Origin: Phoenix dactylifera
Lineage: Eukaryota > Streptophyta > Magnoliopsida > Arecales > Arecaceae
NCBI RefSeq assembly: GCF_009389715.1
Contig: NC_052397.1
Span: 17,060,129-17,124,128 of the forward strand
DNA: 64,000 nt
Direction: 5' to 3'
Shown: positions 34,782-46,400 of the stretch, one piece after another
Position numbering within the stretch: position 1 is the stretch's first letter
Layout: every line of letters begins with the position of its first letter
The notes under the pieces: model-generated
What the model was told of the DNA's origin: nothing
Seen by the model: the letters and a program-made list of their open reading frames with translations, nothing else
The model's database searches: none
Made by a program: the position numbers and the translations under genes

Positions 34782-34792
34782 GCTTATATATA
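34782..34792 (-). promoter_or_regulatory. TATA box of the MATE gene
   Basis: TTATATATAAG on the minus strand lies about 180 bases before the ATG at 34602, leaving a 5' UTR of about 150 bases. No other TATA-like motif is closer to the start. Confidence 0.6.
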
Positions 34793-34914
34793 AGGTCGGG
34801 AAGAACAGCCTAGGAGCTTCTTCCGCACGTGTCAATTCTATTGGAACAACAGGTAAATTTCTTTTTCATGATGAACAATATGTTAAACCTTAAGCTTATA
34901 TGTCAAGCCTTAAC

Positions 34915-34915
<1 letters not shown>

Positions 34916-34950
<35 letters not shown>

Positions 34951-34971
34951 CTGCGTATGTCAAGCCTTGAC

Positions 34972-35004
<33 letters not shown>

Positions 35005-35060
35005 CAAACCAAGGAATAACCTTTTTCTCTTAATCCTCCTCCTCCGAGAGAGAGAGAGGG
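34916..35060. repeat. (CT)n(GT)n microsatellites and duplicated flank
   Basis: TGTCAAGCCTT and a (CT)n(GT)n run occur twice in a row (from about 34900 and 34957). The flank AAGGAATAACCTTTTTCTC at about 35012 occurs again near 35318, so a block of a few dozen bases has been copied about 300 bases away. Confidence 0.8.
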
Positions 35061-36100
35061 AATAAATATGATATGTAGGAATTGTGGGAGTGAGAGCGAA
35101 AAATGTATTTGCTCTTGATAAGCTGATTAATTAGTGGTTAACGCCCCAGCCGTATGCTTTCCAGTGATTGGTTGGGCTGATGCTAGTGCATTTTGGCCTT
35201 ACTCTTATGATAGGATCCTTACGACTTTCACTTATTTCCTGCTATTTCTTCTTACTGTCGACTACCCTTTTCTTTTACTTTATGCCGTTTCCAAATTCTA
35301 TTTTACATGGGCCCAAGCCAAGGAATAACCTTTTTCTCTTAATCCTTCTCCGAGAGTTTGCGTTCCGGACCCTAGACCTTTGTGTTTGAACCGATTCGGC
35401 GAAAGGAATCCACCATGCATGTGTCATGCAAATGCTCGGCAGCCCATGTTTTTCAGGTATCATCTGGCTGTCGCTGAAAGGAGGTAATTTCGGAGCATGT
35501 AGTAACGTTTCCTTCCTTTTTCCTTCTTTCTCTGTATCAGTTATTGTCATAGGAAAGGTCTTTCTAGCTTCTGGTAAGTAATGTTTCCTTCTCTCTCTGG
35601 TTCTATTATTATTACTACTACTACTACTACCAGAAAGGTTTTCTTCTAGCTTTTGGTAATGTTTCTTCTTTCTCTTTCTCCTATATGCTACTGTTATCAA
35701 TATTTCCTTGATATTTTTCTTGGAGGGATTTTACTTTGTTTCCTGCTTAGAAAAAAGAAAATTGCTAAAGTCGGTGCTCCATTAACGGGGTTCTGTTGGA
35801 ATCTTTAGGCAACTAAGCGCCTCCTGTTCCCCATCTTTAATTAGTGGGATTTTGCTAGGGCGGATGGAGTGGGCCTCCATTGCTACTTATGGTAGAACCT
35901 GCATTTGTTCCCTCTCCAACTTGCACTCAAAGTGTTAATGCTCTCCCCAAGTGCCTTCCACCCCAAAAGAAAGCTTCTTGCGTCGAAGACGTAGGCTTCA
36001 AGCCCTCCCAGGCTCCAAGGCTTCACATAATTCCCCAGCATCATTCCAGGGTTTTAAAAATATCAAAACAATTAGGACATGCTTGGTTGGGAGAATTTGG
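35061..36100. other. Intergenic DNA between the two transporters, no gene seen
   Basis: Pyrimidine-rich patches give several short open frames on both strands, with no domain, good start context or splice structure. Confidence 0.6.
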
Positions 36101-36310
36101 GCTCTTAAATTGAAATGGAAATGAAAATGAGTGACTCTCATTTGAACTGTCCCCCAAACCTAATTCTGACTCTTCTCTAGTATTGAAATTTTATTCCAAT
36201 TTTGATTCCGATCGCAAACCAAATGTGTCCGAAAATATAGCCATTTCGATCCTAGTTTTGATTCCAATTCCAATCGCGAACCAAATGCATCCTTATATGT
36301 TCTAGAGCTC
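36101..36310. mobile_element. MITE-like remnant rich in GATTCCAATT words
   Basis: Words such as TTTTGATTCC, CCAATTCCAAT and CGAACCAAATG recur, and the ends have AAATGGAAATGAAAATGA- and ACCAAATGCATCC-like sequence, a style common in plant hAT-type MITEs. The ends are not fixed. Confidence 0.3.
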
Positions 36311-36779
36311 CCAATTGACTCCCGGCAGATGACAGTCGATATAACCCACAAACATACTGGTTACAGGGGGCAACACCTACAGGCACTTCCCTGGGGCATC
36401 AGTCCTAATTAATACCACTACTCAAGCATGCATGCTCTCTATAATAGGATCCGATGTTGTAATTACTGTCAGTGGAGGAGCATAATTAATGGTGTGATGC
36501 TACAACAATGCCCTGTTCCCATTCTCACTCACTATGCTCCCTTGCCGATGTGGCAAGAGATCGTCGCTACAATTAACAACGAGGTGGTCGAATCCTCTTC
36601 TGCCACGCTTGCACCGGGAAACAAGCGGAGCATTGTGGCATTTTTCCTAATTGGTATAGTGAGGAGGAAGCAGTTGGAAGATAGGGAACACACAGGACAT
36701 ACGTGCTCCAATAGGCACCACTTGTTTCTTGCACCCCTTTTCACAGCACGAAGAGCCTCTGCCTGCCCTTAGGAAGGGG

Positions 36780-36960
36780 AGGGAGGGAGAGAGAGAGTCT
36801 CAGCCCCTCCACAAGAACAAGTTGGCACACTGTTGAGAGATAGAGATAGAGATAGAGATAGAGATAGAGATAGAGTCTCAGCCCCTCCACAAGAACAAGT
36901 AGGCACACTGTTAAGAGATAGAGATAGGAGAGAGAGAGAGAGAGAAGCAGCCCCCCAGAA
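36780..36960. repeat. Duplicated block with (GATAGA)n hexamer repeat
   Basis: GTCTCAGCCCCTCCACAAGA followed by ACAAG, T/AGGCACACTGTT and AGAGATAGAGATAG occurs twice, about 75 bases apart. A (GATAGA)n run of about six to seven units joins the copies. Confidence 0.85.
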
Positions 36961-39900
36961 GTACAACATGAACAAGTTGGCACGCTCGCACAATCCAGAG
37001 GGGGTGTTTGCAGCAGAGTGGGGTGAGCTGCTGCCGCCCAGGGATCAGCTCGTGAAAGCCACGCACATGTCAGGAGGCACGTGTCTGTCCAGCTGTGGTT
37101 GGAAAGGTGGGGCTGGCACGGGGAGGCCTCTCCGGACAAAGGATAAAAGGGAGCCATACGTTTGGGTATCTGTGTATATATTTATAAAATGGGTATGTGC
37201 ATGAGGCCAAGTCAGTGGGCACCTTTGGGTTGGCAGACCACGTCCCCTGCCACTCTTTCACAGGGCCCAATTCCCCCACCACGTTATCTCTCTTTCTTTA
37301 ATATTTCTTCTTGTTGGGTTGCAGTGGATCCGTTTCTTGGGCTATTCTGGAATTAGCCCAGCTTTCTCCACACCAATTTAACATGTACGGTGGTCCAACG
37401 CTGAGGTTTGCCATCACTGACGCACCACAGCTATCAACCTAGCCTGACAGGCCTATTTTGTGATTGAGGTTCGAGCTAGATAATTATTTCCCAACCCAAC
37501 CGATTTGGTTGCGCCTAGCCAAGCCAAATCTATAACCCGATTGGACTCAACCACATCCTTTGGGTTTTGTAGCCGCCCCCTTAATTTTACGTTTTTCTTT
37601 TTTTTTTACTAGCTGCTCCCACTAATCGAGTACAGCCAACCGTGTCAAAGAAAGAAAAGATAACTCAGAAGAGGAGGAACAAAACCTAGCTCTATTCGCC
37701 TCATTGTAAATATGAAAGATATCACATTCTCTCACCAGCTACGTATATCGCCCAAAAGTAGGTATTCGGATCCTCTCCTCCCTTGGTTCAGTATCCACCA
37801 TACATACGTCATCTCCTTCTCATCGATTTTATTGGCTGCACTCGCTTTAAAGCAGTGTGAGTGGGTGTTGTACCATAAAAATAAAAATAAAAAAAAGCAT
37901 GCTTGCGTGATAGGCCACGGTCATGCCACGAGCTCATGAGAGGAGAGAGCTAATGTACTCTTAGCTGGTTTTATAACACGAGCATTTTCTTTTTTTTTTT
38001 TTTTATGAGCGAGACGAGATGGGGGGAAGGGGTCCGGCGGAGGGAGTGGCTTCTGATCTCGGACTGGGTCTCCATATTGAAGACTGAAGACTATGATGAA
38101 GGCATTGACGACCTTTTCGGCCATCATCGTCCATGGTATCCATGTAATCCTTTCTCTCTCATTCCTCCCCTCTCCCATATCCTTGAGAACCATATCTTCT
38201 ACCTGTTCCTTCTTCCCTTTTGGCACCGTCGTATATGTTTCATCCACAACGAATTTGATGGGAGATCATCTTCCTTTTAGAAGAAGAAAGGGGGAGGAGC
38301 ACTTTTATTTGCAATTCCTTTTTCTTCTTACAGGGCTCTCCTACTCTACGAAACAAATTTCCAAATTATTTAGCACATAACATAACCGATTTTAAAATAT
38401 CCTATCCTTGAGACCACAACCATCCATGTGGCTCCTTATCTGCATCAGTACCACATGCTCGGTGCGAGCACCAACAGTGATAATAATGGTGATTAGCTGT
38501 ACCATGTAAGTAGTATATACACTAAATATCTTGTGCTCTTATCGCATTAGGAATGTGGTGTTCTGAATGCCAGTGCAATATGGGTAGAATATATTCTCAG
38601 GATAGCTGTGCTTCTCCTGTAGAGTTCGATGGCGATTCCAGTCTATCCAAACGAAAATGAAAAGGAGGGATTGCATTTCTCCCCAATTGTGGTCATCAGT
38701 GGACCTACCACCTGCTGGGGTGGTGCTCCCAATACCTGGCTATTAGTGACCACAGCATAGTACAAACATGATCATGTAGCTGTGGATCGGCACTGGTGGG
38801 CAGGGGAGGGCTCATTTCTTGAGGCAACTCTCATGCATGACATGCATGTATGCATGCATATCTATAAGAATGTCCAGGAGCCCAAAATGAATTAGAAAGC
38901 ACTTGTTGGCACAGTATACGCTCCGGTCTCTCCAGGAAAATGTTCTTGAAGACGACCATGAGATCAAAGATCTGATCACTGCATAGATTATAGAGTAGGT
39001 GAAATAACTAAATGTTTTTAGTACGTGTTCCTTTAGACATATAGATATTGTGTCATGAGTCATGACAGCGGAATGTGTTTCATCATCTATGAAGGTTGTC
39101 ACCTATCGCAGATACTGATGTCAGTAGGTAAGGGAAGTTGCAGACCTGAGAGTGGTGGTAGTTGCAGAAGGAACGCTTTAATACCACAGGTTCCTGCACC
39201 ACAGCATGGGCATTCAAGGCAATCAGATTTCTTTTTTTTTTTTCAGAAACCTGTGATGGCCCCAAATCCAGGAATTTGTTCCAAGATGCTGCTGATGCAG
39301 GAACAAACAAATGACAGCCCATGAAAAATTAAAAGTTCACAGCACCAGAAGCACAAAGCATGTCTCCATCAAAGCATTCCTCATCTTGTTGGCCACAAAG
39401 ATCTCAATCCAAACATCCACAGCAAGACACCCTGTCGAGGATGCTATTCTGGCTCATTAACACTGAACCGAATAAATGAAGATAGAAACAACTGACGGAC
39501 CATTCCATTAAGTCATCTAAAGTAGAATCTGTCGGTGCTAATCTTCAGGCATAGAATGCGACCCATCATTTGGAGGTTCGGACGCTAACTTCTGTAAGGG
39601 CGAACGGTTTTCGAGATTCCATCATGGAAAAAAAAAAGGTGCGCTGAATTGTTCTTTTGTGCATAGCTATAAGCCAGTATTTCTAGAATACGTTAATATT
39701 CCACCTTCTAGAAATTCCCTATGTTGATGTGTAAGATGACTTGCTTCTGATGTCATCTATTGCAACTCTTGGATACATCCATAAGGCGTAATGCATATGT
39801 CTTCAAGTCTACGTAAAAACTCGTGCTGTGTCACATAAATGAGCATCTACTGAAGCAAAAAAAAAAAAAAAACTTCCAAGTAAAGATTCATGCTTATCTC

Positions 39901-40330
39901 ATGTCCTTTATCGTGCAATTCTTGCAACCGGCTTTTAACTCACGATGATGGCCATGCATGAATCAGTGCAGTGTGTCAATAAAGTAATAAGCCAAAACTA
40001 TGCTGCACTTTTTTTTTCCTGCTCTACCAGGGAGTGTTTTTGGCACTTGTTAATAATAGCTTTCCCTTTCCCTTTGAGATTTGGAAGATAAAAAATTCTG
40101 TTTCAGACTTCGGTAATGCTTGTGATAAACAATCAGAAAGCTGAGAGTTTGAGCGTACAAGAAAGCTTAAAGAAGCAGAAATCATTGCAGGGTGACAGCC
40201 AGGAAAGAAATAAGTAGCATTATTTAACAAATGACATAAATTATTTACATCTTTTCCCATGCGAAATGGTTAATAAAAAACAGTATAGATTTCAAGAAAC
40301 ATAAATGACAAAAAGAATACAACAATATAC
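36961..40330. other. Intergenic DNA downstream of the sucrose transporter, no gene seen
   Basis: No domain-bearing frame or RNA gene. Short frames near 37712-38380 look like chance. The 3' UTR of the sucrose transporter is in the last few hundred bases before 40331. Confidence 0.6.
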
Positions 40331-40489
40331 TTATCTGCGACCCCTTGTCCTTGCAATATGAGATCGAGGAAGACCAACAATCGCCAAAAGTCCACTGCCA
40401 AAAGCTGCAACTGCTGCTACAGCAAAGGCTGGTGAATTGCCACCTCCAAATAATTGATCCCATGGTCCACTTCCCAAAGACACAAGTAC
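40331..40489 (-). CDS. SUT4: Sucrose transporter exon 5 (last)
   Basis: Starts after CATCAG with [20 protein letters not shown] and ends [16 protein letters not shown] at 40331. It holds the last membrane segment and a basic cytosolic tail. The frame is intact and in phase with exon 4. The 10.5-kb intron before it is unusual for this gene family in small genomes. Confidence 0.93.
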   Translation of the reverse strand, partial: VLVSLGSGPWDQLFGGGNSPAFAVAAVAAFGSGLLAIVGLPRSHIARTRGRR

Positions 40490-43400
40490 CTGATGTTTCA
40501 CAATTCCCATTAGTAACCGTTAAAGGCAGGTAACACTCAATTAGGAAGCATGGTAACTGAACACCAGCTTCATTTTCCATCTCTATGCCAAAAAGCTCTT
40601 GTATTCACATGCATGCAGATGATGTGAAAGTTCTTTGGTAGGTCGGACAGATGTTGACAGTTACCAAATAAATTGTTTGCAGAGTTCAGCTCAGCAAGGC
40701 ACCAACTCTAATATCCTACCAATTTTGAACTTTGTTCCAGGGGTGAAAATATATCATTTATCAAAGGCCTGATACTTCAGATATAAATTATGCGGTTCAT
40801 GCGATATGGCTAGGTGTTCTTCAATATTGGAACTATAGTAGCATTCCTTGTCTATGGGAACCACTCAATCCATATTTGGATTTCTAGAACCAATAACTTG
40901 GTGCATTATTCATAAGTTCATTAAGATAAAAAAAAAAAAACAGAAGTACATCATCCTAAATCAGAAAGACAGGTTGACAAAGATAAAAAATAAAAAAACA
41001 CTACTACATTTTAGTTCCCGCTCATAAAAAATGCAAATACAACACAAAAGGCAATATTTTTCCTAATGATCTCAACAAGTGAAATGAACTGTTTAAAAAG
41101 ATTAGTGAATTATAAACTTCTGCTGGAAAACCCATAAAAATCTATAACTGATAGTAAAGCAAAGAAAGTATATTGGAAGAAAGAGGAAGAAATTTGTTAA
41201 TGAAAGAAAAATCAAAAGATGTGTTATAATTTTCATCAAATGTGATTCTCCGTCATATATACTTCCATTATTAAGCCTAACTTGCATATAAGTATGAATG
41301 AATTTCCTAATATATTCAACATTCCAGGTTAATTTATTATAATCAACTGATAGCAAAATTTTACCCATCCAATAACTTGAATTCTCAGGTTATCAAAAAA
41401 AAAAAAAAAAACTTGAATTTTCATCATCAATGAAGCCAAAGTTTAAGATTTCATTATGAGTTAAAGTTAAGATTTATGATGACACAACAATGTAGACAAA
41501 GAGATTAAATATTTTAAGCACATTAAAGCAATTCCTTCCATAGACTGGCGTTGGATTGACATAATGATATATAGGCGACATAAAAAAGAAACAACCTCAA
41601 TTCTTATCCAAGCTTCTAGACCCTACACCGATCTATTGAAAAATATGCTCAAGGAACTGAACAACATGTCACCTCACCACTCTGTTGTTCTCAAGAGAGC
41701 TTAACTTAAAGACCCTATCTTGCCAGGCCATCTTCCTTAATAAGATATAAGCATAAACTGAACCATAAGACTAATTCAAAACGGTAGTTAAGGACAAAGG
41801 GCTATGAAATTGAAGAAATGGTAACTCTTTGTCTCATTATTTGAAACCAAAGAAAATCTTAGACTCCCATTGATCATGAATTACCTGAGGCAGGTTTACA
41901 TAAGGATGATTTTCTGAAGATTGGACCTGATGAGGGACTAATTATGGAATATTTGCCAAAATCTTCGCAAGTGAGAGATAGAAGACAGGTAAGAATGCAT
42001 TTAGTTTGGAGGGCCGGACAGGATAGTATAGCCAGGGAGACCGGGCATTGGTTAGTAGTGGAAAACAGGATTTGGGCATGGACACATTAAAAGCAAATAC
42101 AGAAGATAGATTATCTGGGTCTTGCAAAGTTTCAGAAGAAGTAAAACACGAGCTTCAAAAACGGTTTATACTTGCTTACCACTTAAATATGCCACTTGCT
42201 AAACAATGATATTACTACAGCTTGCTTAATAAAAAAATTAACTCTGATAGCAAGGTCCGCCGTACCGGTGGCCGGCCGGACCGGTACGTACCGGCTGGTA
42301 ACGGTCCGTACCGGCCGGTACGCGTGGTTTCAAAAACCACAGCGCGCGGCGCCTGTGGTTCTAAAAAAAAAAAAATCGTACCCAGTGGCGAACCGGCCGG
42401 TTCGCACCGGTACGTAGGCCCGGTACCGGTTCGGATAAAAAACCGGAAAATACCGGTTTTTATCCGTTCCGGTACCGGTCCACGGCCGGACCGGTACGTA
42501 CCGGCCGGTACGGGCGGTACGGCATTCCATGTCTGATAGGATATCAAAGCTCCCTGTTTTTCATATGTGATGTGGGTTTTATCATCTATATATCTAAATT
42601 CATTAAGTTAGGTCAGTTTGGTTCCGGTGTGGTTGGTCCAGGATTAACTTGGCAAAAGTTCTGTACCTGCCAAACCTACACTTGCTCAAATGGAAGAAAA
42701 AACATTTAGTCAACCAGTTTACTTTTAAGTGAGCCCACTGCCCAATAGGCTAACATGACATATTTGCATCCCTAATTGCAAACTAATAGAACAATCAATT
42801 CTAAGACACCAAAACAAACATTCTTCCAAATCTCCAGTAAGAGAAACTGATTTCACCAAAAGCTATTCTTCAACTTCACCTTCCCCATCTGAATTCGTTT
42901 CGGCAGTGGTAAGTCTTGGAAGATTTGATCATAGGTGGAAAGCAACTGATGTGGAATAAAAAATAATTGACTCCAGATACCTTTTGTATGCTCAGAACGT
43001 TAGTTAGATAATTTTTGAGCAGTTTTAATCTTGTTTAAAGTATGAGTGCATGAGAAACCTACTTTATGTATATGAACGGACTGAAAGGTCAAGAAAATCA
43101 TTTGAATCTAAATTTTTTGGTCATTTAGGTTGTCTTCTATATAGGGTTTAGTCGAAAACCTGAATTCCTTCTTCCCTGTTTCTTGCAGCAGAACAGCAAT
43201 GTCATTTCTTGATCCAAATTCTAGTTTTGGTCCAGCATCAAAATTGGTATCAGAGATAAAGGACTTCATACTCCTTCCTTTACTTAGTTTTTTTCCTATT
43301 GTCTTTTGTTTACCCCCTTTTTTATGTGTACAAACAAGAAGATCTTTTAACCATTACACACTAAATTATCATCTAGCAATAATGATGTGATGTCAAAGAA

Positions 43401-46400
43401 TGCTACATTACAAGCAATTGTCACAACCTCAGGTGTTAAAAAAGTTCATGGAGACTGAAAGATAGATCAAGAGTCATGAAGACAAAGAAATTAAAGGACC
43501 ACTACATGAAGAGCCTGCATTGAAGCTCTCCGAGGTGATGTCATAGAAGTTCCACCATTCAAAAATCTGCAGTTGAGGATATATTAGTTGAGAAAGGCAT
43601 TTAGGTTCGATTTATTTGCCTGCAATCGAGCAGTTGCAACTCCAGTTGCTGCAATTAGAATTGCAAGCAATTAATACATTTGTTTGGTTGCCGAATACAA
43701 TTGCTACTTGCAATTACAAGTGCACAAAAAAAGTCCCAGAAATTGCATCTCATATTGCAGTTAAAAACAATCATACTACCAATTGCAACTTAAATTGCAA
43801 ATCCTATCCCAGCTACTTGTATCCTCTCACCTCATTAGCTTAAGTTGCAATTTAAAATTGTATAATATTAGTAAGTTAAAAATCAATTGATTATTTTAGT
43901 AATACATATTTAAAAATTAAATATTGTCATTTAATTAAACCAGAATATAAACTTTGCTGTTATAAAGTATATATAATTATTGTAATATCAAATAATACTC
44001 TCTATCTATTACAATAATTATTATTGTTGTAACACTATGATAATCTAATAGTATTGCTATTTTATATAATCATAACAACGAGAGCATTATTATTATGTTA
44101 CAATTATTCTTATCATAATATATTATTTAATAGAGAAATAATTATTAGTGGTTATCAATTGGAAAAATTTTGCATCCCAAATTTCCAATAACAACTAAAT
44201 TCTAATGCAGCAATTGAGTTGCAGGCAACTAAACAACCTTTTTAATGGTCCATCTAACCTTTGAAGGTAGAAATTCAAAGTAATGAAGATCCATGCAAGG
44301 ACACACAGGCAATATCAAGTCACACTCTAAGCAATGACCGAGATAAGCAATCGGAAATCTATTCCCATTGATTTACTAGATTCTGTCATATGCAGATGAT
44401 CTTCAATTAACAGACATCAAAACATCCAATCAAAGTGTAATCGTGAGAAATAATATGAGCCTCCTTCATCGATCTTAAGACAAAAGAGATCATGCCTTGG
44501 GAATCTCAGGTGATCCTGTGATGACATTTATTCAGAAAACAATGTGAGGGAATACAATTAACACTTAGATTTTTTTAGTATTCAGTGTTTGGAGATGATG
44601 ACTTGCCCAAGTCCAACTCATCTAACTGCCACCCTTAATCTTTTGCTAGCATTGCCTGACTTAAGACACAGTCCAAGTGTTCAATACTTGAAGAATCCGA
44701 CAGCAAAACTTAAAAACTTGAATAAAGAACATAGCAGTATAATTTATTATAAAATATAATAAACTAAAATATGCTCTTGGAATTCATTTAAAATAATCTT
44801 GATTATTAAATTATTCATGTGGGTTTAAAATACCATATATAAGTGACAATTGGGACTGCACTTTCTCAAAGTATTACTTTGGGCTAAAATTTCCTTTAGG
44901 CCCAATTTACTTTTGGCATGACTCTGTAGTGGGCCCAATATAAGCAGAAGGTTTAGACATATTGCTTTCTTTGCCAATCATTGGATCATAAATGCCAACT
45001 ACTCACTGTCTCTTTCTCCGTATGGATCCCCATTCACCATAAAACTGTAGGACACTAGAGAGGAGGATAGGTTGCCAATTTGCAAGATTATGTTTCCTTC
45101 CACCTCAAGAAGGGATTGGGAGTTTAGAACATTAGATTTACTCTGCCATTTTCAGAAGGATAGATTCGGAGGTAAAGAAGAAACAGATATACCCAAGTTC
45201 TCTCCTTTCCCCTTCATCGGCCTCTTCTTTTGCTCCATCATCAGCGTATAGGAGAAACCCTTAAGTCCCTAATCAAGCAAACAAGTTGCGTCTACAACAT
45301 ATATAATCTCTATCGTATCCAGATAAAATGCCTTTTGTGGGTCAGGTTGAATCAAATCCTGAAAAATTGAAAATTCACTCAACAACGAATGGTTCAAACT
45401 TTGATCAGGCAGTGTGAGCTGTCCAATTTAAAAGAATTCTTCCTCCACATCACAAAGGAATTATCCCTGATAACAGAGGTAGTCATGTTCAGGTGGCCCA
45501 TGGCATGGGTCAGTGACGATGGGATGATCTGACTATTAAAGGTGACTCATGAAAGGGGCATGGCCAGGTCTTGCTGTAATGAAGATGGCGATGCTGGTTC
45601 TTACCCAAACAAAGCCAAGGACTTCATGGAAGCGAGGCGGCCAAATCTCATGGCTTCAGAGGTAACGACACAAAAATTCACCACACTGGATGCAAAAGGG
45701 CAGATTTCCCAACCATGGTGAGGCAGCCGAATCTCACAGCTTCATGGCACCTTGAGTTAATCTAGTGGGACAAAGTGCGAAGTAATGGAGCAATCATGGC
45801 AAACATATAGGTGACTTGGTTGACCCGTAGTTGGCCCATGGTGAACCGAAAGCCCACGATCTAGCTATCCTGGCAATTTGGTTGAGGTCGTCAAGTTCGA
45901 AATAGTGGAACTATTACTGTGAAAAATCTTTAGGTATATGTTGCACTGTATAACAAGAAAATCATTATTTAACTATTTTAGTTGTCTTTCTACATAGGGT
46001 ATTCGGATTCGAAATTTTGCATTTCTAGGAAAAATTTTGGAAGTCCATACAGAAATTGGTTACTTATGTCACGCCCCGTCTGCACAGGGCACGTGAGGCA
46101 CCCAGTGCCCGCATGGGGGCCACATGAGGGGGAACACGGAGCTCTCCTACTAAATATTGTACGGTTTTGGGCCCTACGCGCTCAGACCCTCCTCGGTTTT
46201 GTTTTCCACCTAAAACGCATTAGCAGGATTTGGAGACACCCGTCTCATATGCCCAGGTTCTGAAACGAGTCTAGCCGATGTGGGATCTTTCATTCACCCA
46301 CCCTCGGACTAGAGCTGCCCTCGGCTCTGACACCAAATGTCACGCTCCCACCTGCGCGGAGCACGTGAGGCACCCAGTGCCCACATGGGGGCCACATGAG

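Noticed and set aside
37921..38380. Frames of about 90-110 codons on both strands
   Set aside because: No domain, overlapping frames on opposite strands and low-complexity stretches; nothing supports a gene.
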